From Desulfobacteraceae bacterium (lineage in GTDB: Bacteria > Desulfobacterota > Desulfobacteria > Desulfobacterales > Desulfobacteraceae), in NCBI GenBank assembly GCA_022712835.1, contig JAFLJU010000381.1:1-5672 (forward strand): 5,672 bases of DNA. Reading direction: 5' to 3'. The notes below the pieces were generated by a model. The model was not told the origin of the DNA. It worked only from the letters and a program-made list of their open reading frames with translations, and ran no database searches. Made by a program: the position numbers and the translations under genes. Shown piece by piece: positions 1 to 5,672 of the stretch. Numbering within the stretch: position 1 is the stretch's first letter; each line of letters begins with the position of its first letter.

Positions 1-1721
1 GGGAGTCCGAAAAGGGCGTGGATCCAAACCGCACCGGGGTATTTGAATTGGAGATGACCCAAAAAAATGGTTCAGAAATCTGGACAGAAGTTAGTGCCCG
101 ATTTTTGAGAGATGAGAAGGGTCTCCCGGACAGAATACTGGGGATTACAAGGGATATCACCCACCGTAAAAATATGGAAAAAGAACTGGTGAAAACCAAT
201 ACAGACCTGAGGCTTGCACAGAAAATTGCCCGGGTTGGTAATTGGTCCATTGATCCTGCAACCAATGTTCGTGTCTGGTCTGAAGTGGTGTATCAAATTT
301 TTGAACGTGATCCAAGCCTGGGTCCTTATTCTTTTACAGAGCTTAAAAAAATATATGGGGGAAAATGGTGGAAAAAGTATAAAGTTGCCGTTCAAAAGGC
401 CACATTGGAAGGTCTCTCCTATAATAGTGAGTTTAAACTGGTTCTGCCCTCGGGGAAGGTGAAATGGATAAATTCCATCTGTGAACCGGAACCCGAACCA
501 GGACCCAATGGCCATTTCCTCAGGGGAACCGTTCAGGACATCACCGAGCGCAAAAAAATGGAAGCACGTATCCAGCAGACCCAGAAAATGGAAGCTCTGG
601 GCACCCTTGCAGGAGGGATTGCCCATGATTTTAATAATATTCTTTCCTCTATCTTCGGGTTTACGGAACTTGCAAAACTGAACTCAACCAAGGATGATGA
701 AACCGTAAACAACCTGAACCAGGTTCTGGAAGCGGGTTTAAGAGCCCGGGAACTGGTGAAGCATATATTGACATTCAGCCGCAAATCAGATGTTCAAAAG
801 GATCTGGTACGGATAGCTTCCCTGGCCAAGGAATGTGTGAAATTTTTAAGGGCTTCGGTCTCCCCAAATATTGAGATAAACAAACATTTTTCCAACTCAG
901 AAAGTATTGTTCTGGCAGATCCCACCCAATTACATCAAGTGTTCATGAACCTTTTTACCAATGCGACCCAGGCCATGAAAAAAAAAGGAGGGGTACTTGA
1001 TGTGACACTCAAATCCATTGATATATTGCCCGATGACATCTTTCAATTAAAAGGATTGGTACCCGGACAATATGTTCAGCTAACCGTTTCAGACACAGGG
1101 TCTGGTATTCCAAAAGAAATAATCGGAAAAATTTTCGAACCTTTTTTCACAACAAAAGTGAAGGGTGAGGGTACGGGGATGGGACTCTCCTTGGTTTATG
1201 GGATAATTAAGGAGATGAACGGCCATATTTCCGTCTACAGTGAACCAGGCATGGGGTCTATTTTTCAGGTGCTGATTCCAGAACAAACCACCGGAACCGG
1301 AAAAGATGAAACCCATGAACCCAAACTGCCGATAACGGGGAAAGGCAGAATCCTGATTGTTGATGATGAGCCCAGCATTCTTGAATGGACCTCCCTGGCG
1401 CTGATAAATCTCGGGTATAAGGTTGTTTGTATGAAAAATGGGGTAGATGCCATTGAACGATTCAAGCAGGACCCCATGGGGTTTGATCTCATTCTAACCG
1501 ACCTGGCCATGCCTATAATGACAGGTCTTGAGCTGTCATCTCTCATAAAAACACAACGACCTGATATCCCGATTGTTCTGTGCACAGGGTTCAGTGATGG
1601 CTTAACTTCTAAAGATATTCAGGCCTGCGGTATTTCCGAGATGGTCATGAAACCCATTATTACCAGTGAACTATCACAAATTATAAGTGATTCATTAAAT
1701 AAACACCCAGGGCAGAATTAA
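1..1721 (+). CDS. Hybrid sensor histidine kinase (PAS-PAS-HisKA-HATPase-REC), 5' partial
   Basis: The reading frame is open to the left edge (first whole codon GAG at 3-5), so the true start and any N-terminal sensor lie outside. The GTG at 18 falls inside a PAS domain and is not a credible start. Residues are counted from that GTG. Residues 1-53 are the end of a PAS/PAC unit closing with [10 protein letters not shown]. Residues 66-180 are a second PAS unit closing with [10 protein letters not shown]. The HisKA H-box is GGIAHDFNN, with phospho-accepting His203. The ATPase domain shows the N-box [10 protein letters not shown] (311-320), DTGSGIP (359-365), FEPFFTTK (373-380) and [10 protein letters not shown] (383-392). 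The C-terminal receiver (about 443-560) has acidic pair D449/D450, phospho-acceptor Asp495, Thr523 and Lys545, so all its key residues are intact. No membrane segment is visible in this part, so it is probably cytoplasmic here. The protein should autophosphorylate and signal to the regulator 3 nt downstream. The stimulus cannot be read from the sequence. Confidence 0.95.
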   Translation, partial: ESEKGVDPNRTGVFELEMTQKNGSEIWTEVSARFLRDEKGLPDRILGITRDITHRKNMEKELVKTNTDLRLAQKIARVGNWSIDPATNVRVWSEVVYQIFERDPSLGPYSFTELKKIYGGKWWKKYKVAVQKATLEGLSYNSEFKLVLPSGKVKWINSICEPEPEPGPNGHFLRGTVQDITERKKMEARIQQTQKMEALGTLAGGIAHDFNNILSSIFGFTELAKLNSTKDDETVNNLNQVLEAGLRARELVKHILTFSRKSDVQKDLVRIASLAKECVKFLRASVSPNIEINKHFSNSESIVLADPTQLHQVFMNLFTNATQAMKKKGGVLDVTLKSIDILPDDIFQLKGLVPGQYVQLTVSDTGSGIPKEIIGKIFEPFFTTKVKGEGTGMGLSLVYGIIKEMNGHISVYSEPGMGSIFQVLIPEQTTGTGKDETHEPKLPITGKGRILIVDDEPSILEWTSLALINLGYKVVCMKNGVDAIERFKQDPMGFDLILTDLAMPIMTGLELSSLIKTQRPDIPIVLCTGFSDGLTSKDIQACGISEMVMKPIITSELSQIISDSLNKHPGQN

Positions 1722-1724
1722 ACA

Positions 1725-3128
1725 ATGATACGGATATTGGTAATTGATGACGATTCGAAAATCTGTCTTTTTTTCAGCAAACTGCTCAAACAAATGGGAT
1801 ATGAATTTGAAATAGCCCATACCCTCAAAGAGGGCCGTGCGTTCTTTAAAAGTCAGGAATTTGACCTGGTCCTTCTTGACCTGGAGCTTCCCGATGGCAA
1901 CGGGTTGGATCTACTGCCTGAATTTACCGGCGGGCATCATTCTCCCGAGGTGATTATCATCACCGGAACCGGGGATGCCAGGGGAGCAGAACTTGCCTTT
2001 AAATACGGGGCATGGGATTATGTTCAAAAACCGTTTCTCCTTGACGAAGTCTCCCTGCCGATTACAAGGGCCCTTCAATATCGAAAAGAAAAACTTACCA
2101 CCCCCCATTTAATCCCCCTGGTCCGATCCGATATCATTGGAGAATCCAATGCCGTCAAGAAATGCTTAGAAGAGGTTGGGAAAGCGGCGTCAACAGATGC
2201 AAGTGTATTGATCACAGGGGAGACCGGAACAGGCAAAGAGTTGTTCGCAAAGGCGATCCACGAGAACAGCAAAAGAGCCGGAAACCCCTTTATTGCCGTT
2301 GATTGCGGTGCCCTGCCGGAAACCCTGGTGGAAAGCACCCTGTTCGGGCATGAGAAAGGAGCGTTCACAGGAGCCGGCAAAAAACAGGACGGGCTTCTGG
2401 TCCAGGCCAATGGCGGCACATTGATGCTGGATGAAGTCGGAGATCTGCCACTCACGGCTCAAAAATCGTTTTTGCGAACCCTCCAGGAAAGAACCGTCCG
2501 CCCCATTGGCGGGAACAAGGAAATCCCTGTGAATATCCGGTTGGTTGCGGCCACAAACCTGGATTTAGATCAAATGGTAAAGGAAAATACCTTCCGGCAG
2601 GACCTGCTGTATCGGATCCGTGCCATGGAGATAAAATTACCCCCCCTAAGGGACCGACAAACGGATATCGAGGAAATTGCCGTTAAAAAACTCCATGAAC
2701 TTGCCAACAGATACAAAATGGAAACCAAGGCAATTTCATCTGAATTTTTCAAAATATTGTCTAAACACAATTGGCCCGGAAATGTGCGGGAACTGATCAA
2801 TGTATTGGAGTATGTCCTGGCCTCGGCGGGCAGCGACCCAACACTTTTCCCCAAACACCTGCCCCCGGAATACAGGATGTCTGAACTCGAATTTGATCCG
2901 GTTTTAAGCCCAACGCCCCAAATTCCCGGAACCATTAGTAGCCGAGAAAAAAATGAACTGCCCTCATTTGCAGATTACCGGACAACCCTTGAAAAAAACT
3001 ATTTAAAAGAGTTGATACTTCGTTCAAATGGTGACCGCAAGATTGCCTGTAACATTTCCGGCATCTCCCAATCCCGGTTATACGGGCTTTTAAAAAAACA
3101 TGGTCTTCCTGGTTTCGGTCCGTCCTAA
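1725..3128 (+). CDS. NtrC-family sigma-54-dependent response regulator
   Basis: This 467-residue protein has the standard length and order for the NtrC/AtoC class. The receiver (1-120) has D8/D9, phospho-acceptor Asp52, Thr80 and Lys102. The AAA+ domain (about 136-370) has Walker A GETGTGKE (165-172), the sigma-54-contacting GAFTGA loop (212-217), Walker B TLMLDE (232-237), arginine-finger region FRQDLLYRIR (290-299) and PGNVREL (351-357). After a linker (about 385-420) comes a Fis-type helix-turn-helix at about 436-461. Every residue needed for phosphorylation, ATP hydrolysis and contact with sigma-54 is present. It should therefore be a functional enhancer-binding activator. It starts 3 nt after the kinase stop. 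The only Shine-Dalgarno-like sequence, AGGG at 1709-1712, is distant, so translation may be coupled to the kinase gene. The kinase is the likely phosphodonor. Its targets are unknown, but the next intergenic region holds a matching enhancer and promoter layout. Confidence 0.97.
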   Translation: MIRILVIDDDSKICLFFSKLLKQMGYEFEIAHTLKEGRAFFKSQEFDLVLLDLELPDGNGLDLLPEFTGGHHSPEVIIITGTGDARGAELAFKYGAWDYVQKPFLLDEVSLPITRALQYRKEKLTTPHLIPLVRSDIIGESNAVKKCLEEVGKAASTDASVLITGETGTGKELFAKAIHENSKRAGNPFIAVDCGALPETLVESTLFGHEKGAFTGAGKKQDGLLVQANGGTLMLDEVGDLPLTAQKSFLRTLQERTVRPIGGNKEIPVNIRLVAATNLDLDQMVKENTFRQDLLYRIRAMEIKLPPLRDRQTDIEEIAVKKLHELANRYKMETKAISSEFFKILSKHNWPGNVRELINVLEYVLASAGSDPTLFPKHLPPEYRMSELEFDPVLSPTPQIPGTISSREKNELPSFADYRTTLEKNYLKELILRSNGDRKIACNISGISQSRLYGLLKKHGLPGFGPS

Positions 3129-3165
3129 CCTCTTCGCCCCTCTCATTTATCCATAAGTCAAGGTG

Positions 3166-3214
3166 GTTCCTGATTCCCATAAACAGGAACAACCCCATTC
3201 CTGTTTATAGGAAT
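3166..3214. promoter_or_regulatory. Nested inverted-repeat cluster, candidate enhancer (UAS) for the NtrC-type regulator
   Basis: Two overlapping dyads are seen directly. The first is GTTCCTG (3166-3172) with its exact reverse complement CAGGAAC (3184-3190), 11 nt apart. The second is a 17-bp arm, ATTCCCATAAACAGGAA (3173-3189), paired with TTCCTGTTTATAGGAAT (3198-3214) across an 8-nt loop, with one mismatch. Each long arm also has the form TTCC-N8-GGAA, so the cluster can be read as two tandem 16-bp sites with centres 24 bp apart. Relative to the predicted sigma-54 start it spans about -158 to -110, the usual range for NtrC-family enhancers. Binding by the upstream-encoded regulator is inferred. 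The alternative is a transcript hairpin ending the regulator gene, but no T-run follows the right arm. Confidence 0.6.
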
Positions 3215-3233
3215 AACCCGGCCCTCAGCCGAT

Positions 3234-3253
3234 AAAGACCAGGCGTCTTTTTT
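3234..3253 (+). terminator. Weak candidate intrinsic terminator after the regulator gene
   Basis: A 6-bp stem AAAGAC (3234-3239) / GTCTTT (3245-3250) with a 5-nt loop runs into a stretch of six T (3248-3253). The stem is short and AT-rich, with the T-run partly inside it, so termination would be inefficient. It is the only hairpin plus T-run between the regulator and the next gene. It would separate the kinase-regulator transcript from the downstream promoter, though partial read-through seems likely. Confidence 0.3.
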
Positions 3254-3297
3254 CATAACCAGCTGTTATTGCTCAAAAAATCCAAAAAGACCTTTCC

Positions 3298-3313
3298 TGG
3301 CACACATCCTGCT
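3298..3313 (+). promoter_or_regulatory. Sigma-54 (RpoN) -24/-12 promoter
   Basis: TGGCACACATCCTGCT has the full TGGCAC -24 block and a TGC -12 block, with exactly 10 nt between the invariant GG (3299-3300) and GC (3311-3312). Against the usual consensus TGGCACGNNNNTTGCW the mismatches are A for G after the -24 block and C for the first T of the -12 block. Transcription should begin near 3324, giving a leader of about 43 nt before the ATG at 3367. It points at the small receiver-like gene and the MCP. It lies downstream of an activator gene of the class that sigma-54 promoters require. Confidence 0.8.
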
Positions 3314-3356
3314 CTAATGAAAGAGGAACGACAATCTTGGTTGGAATAAAAGGGAT

Positions 3357-3362
3357 GAGGGG
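3357..3362 (+). promoter_or_regulatory. Ribosome binding site that decides the start at 3367
   Basis: GAGGGG ends 4 nt before the ATG at 3367. The alternative starts are weaker. The TTG at 3337 would use an AGAGGA that overlaps the predicted transcription start near 3324. The ATG at 3355 has only AGGG directly against it. The MCP gene has a similar start context, a purine-rich stretch followed by AAAAATGAAA. Confidence 0.6.
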
Positions 3363-3366
3363 AAAA

Positions 3367-3780
3367 ATGAAACTTATCATATACGCAGAAAATAGAACGG
3401 AAATGGGAAAAAAACTGACCATTTCAATTCAAGATAAACTCCCAAAAATTCAAATTGATACCATCACTTCAATCGGTAATTTATTCCGGAAACTTGGCCG
3501 GCCATTGAACAGAGTCGCGGTTATCGTGATTTTTGTGACCTGTCAAAAAGATATCGATCAATGGCTCGGCCTGAAATCGTTGTTCGACAATATCCGATTA
3601 ATCCTGGTTTTGCCCGACAGGACAAAGGGGATGGTGGCATCTGGGCTACAGTTACATCCTAGTTTTATCAGTTATTCAGACAGTGATTACATAGATATCA
3701 CATCTGTTTTAAAAAAAATTTATCAACGGACAAAAGAAGTAATGGGATGGCAGGGGGAACCAAATATCGGTGGATATTAA
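3367..3780 (+). CDS. Small receiver-like protein lacking phosphorylation residues (function unknown)
   Basis: The protein has 137 residues from the ATG at 3367; the frame extends to a TTG at 3337, which is less likely. I do not recognise a named family. Its strand and helix order resembles a response-regulator receiver: LIIYA (3-7), a hydrophobic strand RVAVIVIFVT (49-58), IRLILVLPDR (76-85), FISYSDSDY (100-108), then a final amphipathic helix ITSVLKKIYQR (111-121). The first strand has no acidic pair after it. The position after the third strand, where phospho-accepting Asp would sit, is Thr58/Cys59. No Lys-Pro pair follows the fifth strand. If it is a receiver, it is a pseudo-receiver that cannot be phosphorylated in the usual way. 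There is no signal peptide or membrane segment, so it is probably cytoplasmic. It lies directly behind the sigma-54 promoter and 69 nt before the MCP, so co-expression is likely. A partner role with the MCP or the two-component pair is inference. The coding call is firm and the fold is tentative. Confidence 0.75.
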   Translation: MKLIIYAENRTEMGKKLTISIQDKLPKIQIDTITSIGNLFRKLGRPLNRVAVIVIFVTCQKDIDQWLGLKSLFDNIRLILVLPDRTKGMVASGLQLHPSFISYSDSDYIDITSVLKKIYQRTKEVMGWQGEPNIGGY

Positions 3781-3849
3781 CCGGATTAAAACACGAAATA
3801 ATTTAAATTTCAATGAGGGTACAATAATATTAATTCAAGGATGGGAAAA
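3781..3849 (+). other. Short AT-rich spacer before the MCP gene
   Basis: These 69 nt contain no hairpin plus T-run, so the small gene and the MCP can share a transcript. TACAAT at 3820-3825 resembles a -10 box, but the position 17 nt upstream (AATAAT) is a poor -35, so a separate housekeeping promoter is not supported. AAGGA at 3837-3841 is a suitable ribosome binding site 8 nt before the ATG at 3850. Confidence 0.5.
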
Positions 3850-5672
3850 ATGAAACAAAGATCACTAAAATTCAAACTTATTGTCGGGGGAGTTCTGGCT
3901 GCGATCATTCCTTTAATGGTTGTCGGTCTGTTTTCAATCAATAAATCTTCTACAGCGCTTCTTTCCCTTGCAAAAGGCCAGGTTCAGATGGTGGCGCACA
4001 ACATGTCCGCCATGGTGGATGTCGCTATGACCCAGGAAATTAAGTTTGCAAAAGGGCTGGCTGTTGATCCGATAATTAGGAATGCCGCTGCTGAAGTGGC
4101 CCGGGTTGGGGTGGACAATGCAATGACCGATTTAAAAGCCCTGGACAGTTTTCTGGGCGATGCGTTTAATGAAGTCGGAAAAGATTATAATATTTTCTTT
4201 GTTACGGATGCCCAAGGAACCTTTATATCAGAAAGCAAGGGTGGCATTTTGCGAACAAAAAAATTATCGGTAAAAGACAGGGAGTATTTTTCTTTAGTTC
4301 AAAAAAGCGGAACCGTCATCATTGGCTCTCCGTCTATATCCAAGGAGGGGGTCCCCAATACCGTGGTGGCCGTACCGCTTAAAACAGCTTCCGGTAAGTT
4401 TATAGGGATGTTCGGGATATCGGTTAAACTGGATACCCTGTCAAAGAAAATTACCCAGGTAAAGCTGGGAAAGACCGGTTACCCCTTTATGGCAGATAAA
4501 AATGGCCTGATCATAGCGCATCCCAACAATGACCATATACTGAAACTGGATCTTACCAAACTGGACGGCATGGAGTCGATTGTGGATCAAATGATCGATC
4601 AAAAATCCGGTGTAGACACCTATACTTATAAAGGGGTTGTTAAAATAGCCGGATTTGCACCGGTTGCCGCAACCGGTTGGAGCGTTTGTGTGACCCAGGA
4701 TGAGGCCGAATTTATGGCACCGGTTGTTGAAATTCGAAATATGGTTCTGCTGACGGGCGGTATTTTTCTGGTCCTAACGCTTTTGGTTGTCCTCTGGTTT
4801 GTCCGGGGTATCATGGCCCAGTTGGGACAGGATCCATCTGAAATCGCCAGAATTGCCGACAGTATCGCCAAGGGAGATCTTACCGTTGAGTTCGATACAG
4901 GGGGCAAAGAAATCACGGGAGTCTATGGCAACATGAAAGAGATGACCCAAAACCTGAACAATATGTTCACGGATATTACAGGCGGTGTCCAGACCTTAAC
5001 ATCCTCTTCAACGGAACTTTCGGCCATTTCAGAACAGATGGCCTCGGGCTCGGAACAATCCTCCCCAAAAGCAAATAATGTCGCTTCCGCAGCCGAAGAA
5101 ATGGCCACCAGTATGAACAGTGTGGCTGCGGCCACCGAACAGACCACGGCCAGTCTCCAGATGATTGTTGCAGCAGCAGAAGAGATGTCTGTAACTATTA
5201 ATGAAATTGCTCAAAATACCGCCAGGGGCAGCCAAACCACGTCTGAGGCGGTGAACAAAGCCGAACATATTTCCAAGAAAGTAGACGAATTGGGCAAGGC
5301 GGCTCTGGAGATTTCCAAGGTCACGGAAACCATTTCAGATATTTCCGAACAGACGAACCTGCTGGCACTCAACGCCACCATAGAGGCGGCAAGAGCGGGT
5401 GAGGCAGGGAAAGGGTTTGCCGTAGTTGCCGCAGAAATCAAGGCCCTTGCCCAGCAGACGGCAGAAGCCACCCAGGAAATCGGTTCACGGATTGGCGACG
5501 TACAGGCAAGCACCCGGGAATCTGTATCCGCCATAGGATCCATCGTTGAGATCATCAATGAAATCGATACCATTGTCTCGTCTGTGGCAACCGCCATAGA
5601 AGAACAATCGGCCACCACCCAGGAAATTTCAAGCAATGTCAGCCAGGCAGCTGCCGGTGTTCAGGAAGTAAA
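3850..5672 (+). CDS. Methyl-accepting chemotaxis protein with dCache sensor, 3' partial
   Basis: The frame is open from the ATG at 3850 to the right edge (607 full codons), so the C-terminus is missing. An ATG at 3841 is in frame, but AAGG abuts it; 3850 has AAGGA 8 nt upstream. Residues 9-30 are the first membrane segment. Residues about 35-290 are a periplasmic double-Cache sensor: KDREYF (142-147) and the [13 protein letters not shown] stretch (161-177) mark the distal module, and [20 protein letters not shown] (207-226) the proximal one. The second membrane segment is about 299-318. A HAMP domain (about 322-375) contains [10 protein letters not shown]. The cytoplasmic signalling coiled coil follows. 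Its hairpin tip, [20 protein letters not shown] (498-517) then [12 protein letters not shown], is the conserved site that contacts CheA and CheW. The protein should sense a periplasmic ligand and control the chemotaxis kinase. The ligand is unknown. Pro406 in the coiled coil is unusual. A C-terminal CheR-binding tail cannot be judged. Confidence 0.95.
   Translation, partial: MKQRSLKFKLIVGGVLAAIIPLMVVGLFSINKSSTALLSLAKGQVQMVAHNMSAMVDVAMTQEIKFAKGLAVDPIIRNAAAEVARVGVDNAMTDLKALDSFLGDAFNEVGKDYNIFFVTDAQGTFISESKGGILRTKKLSVKDREYFSLVQKSGTVIIGSPSISKEGVPNTVVAVPLKTASGKFIGMFGISVKLDTLSKKITQVKLGKTGYPFMADKNGLIIAHPNNDHILKLDLTKLDGMESIVDQMIDQKSGVDTYTYKGVVKIAGFAPVAATGWSVCVTQDEAEFMAPVVEIRNMVLLTGGIFLVLTLLVVLWFVRGIMAQLGQDPSEIARIADSIAKGDLTVEFDTGGKEITGVYGNMKEMTQNLNNMFTDITGGVQTLTSSSTELSAISEQMASGSEQSSPKANNVASAAEEMATSMNSVAAATEQTTASLQMIVAAAEEMSVTINEIAQNTARGSQTTSEAVNKAEHISKKVDELGKAALEISKVTETISDISEQTNLLALNATIEAARAGEAGKGFAVVAAEIKALAQQTAEATQEIGSRIGDVQASTRESVSAIGSIVEIINEIDTIVSSVATAIEEQSATTQEISSNVSQAAAGVQEV

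Noticed and set aside
72..626. 184-codon minus-strand open frame
   Set aside because: It is antisense to the PAS and HisKA region of the kinase, with no motif or ribosome binding site. It is a shadow of a well-supported gene.
2075..2455. Minus-strand frames opposite the AAA+ domain (also 2190-2462 and 2570-2935)
   Set aside because: They mirror the conserved Walker A to Walker B region of the regulator and have no protein-like features.
3173..3214. The 17-bp inverted repeat as a classic rho-independent terminator
   Set aside because: The stem is AT-rich and AATAACCC follows it rather than a T-run. Its position relative to the sigma-54 promoter suits an enhancer better, though a role in the transcript cannot be excluded.
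3255..3269. Short inverted repeat ATAAC-N5-GTTAT between the enhancer cluster and the promoter
   Set aside because: Five-bp arms are expected by chance in AT-rich DNA, and it does not share the TTCCTG half-site. No convincing IHF consensus was found here either.
3275..3288. Two A-tracts (3275-3280 and 3284-3288) as an intrinsic bend
   Set aside because: Only two tracts, with centres about 8.5 bp apart. That is too few and not well phased enough to claim curvature.
3337..3366. Upstream TTG (3337) and ATG (3355) starts for the small receiver-like gene
   Set aside because: The TTG's ribosome site would overlap the predicted transcription start, and the ATG at 3355 has none at proper distance. 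The ATG at 3367 follows GAGGGG, and the receiver-like first strand begins right after it.
3797..3825. Sigma-70-type promoter before the MCP (TACAAT at 3820-3825)
   Set aside because: There is no acceptable -35 hexamer at 16-18 nt spacing, and such -10 matches are common in AT-rich spacers.
5211..5636. 141-codon open frame on the minus strand, with other minus-strand frames at 4626-4916, 4923-5147 and 5029-5268
   Set aside because: All lie opposite the MCP frame, which matches conserved MCP domains throughout. Their translations show no recognisable domain and are low-complexity Ser/Ala-rich shadows.

Overview
The window holds four same-strand genes that read as one signalling locus: the 3' part of a hybrid sensor histidine kinase, an NtrC-type sigma-54-dependent response regulator, a small degenerate receiver-like protein, and the first 607 codons of a methyl-accepting chemotaxis protein (MCP). 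The proteins suggest a Gram-negative, motile anaerobe of the Desulfobacterota, perhaps Desulfobacteraceae-like. This rests on the HAMP and signalling-domain style of the MCP, the PAS/HisKA kinase paired with an NtrC regulator, and moderate GC. There is no rRNA or other taxonomic marker, so the assignment is only a guess.

Layout. Positions 1-1721 carry the kinase (PAS end, second PAS, HisKA, HATPase, C-terminal receiver), whose start lies before the window. After 3 nt, 1725-3128 encodes the response regulator (receiver, AAA+ with GAFTGA loop, Fis-type helix-turn-helix). Positions 3129-3366 are non-coding and are the densest regulatory stretch. They hold a nested inverted-repeat cluster (3166-3214), a weak terminator-like hairpin (3234-3253), and a very good sigma-54 -24/-12 promoter match (3298-3313). 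A 137-residue protein (3367-3780) and the MCP (from 3850, running off the right edge) follow.

How it may work together. The kinase and regulator form a two-component pair. The regulator is of the class that binds upstream enhancer sites and activates sigma-54 RNA polymerase. The inverted-repeat cluster lies at about -158 to -110 relative to the predicted transcription start, where such enhancers normally sit. The simplest reading is that the pair switches on the small protein and the MCP in response to its signal. The small protein looks like a receiver fold that has lost its phosphorylation residues. That reading and the regulatory link are inferences from sequence and position. No mobile element, CRISPR array, tRNA or rRNA was seen.
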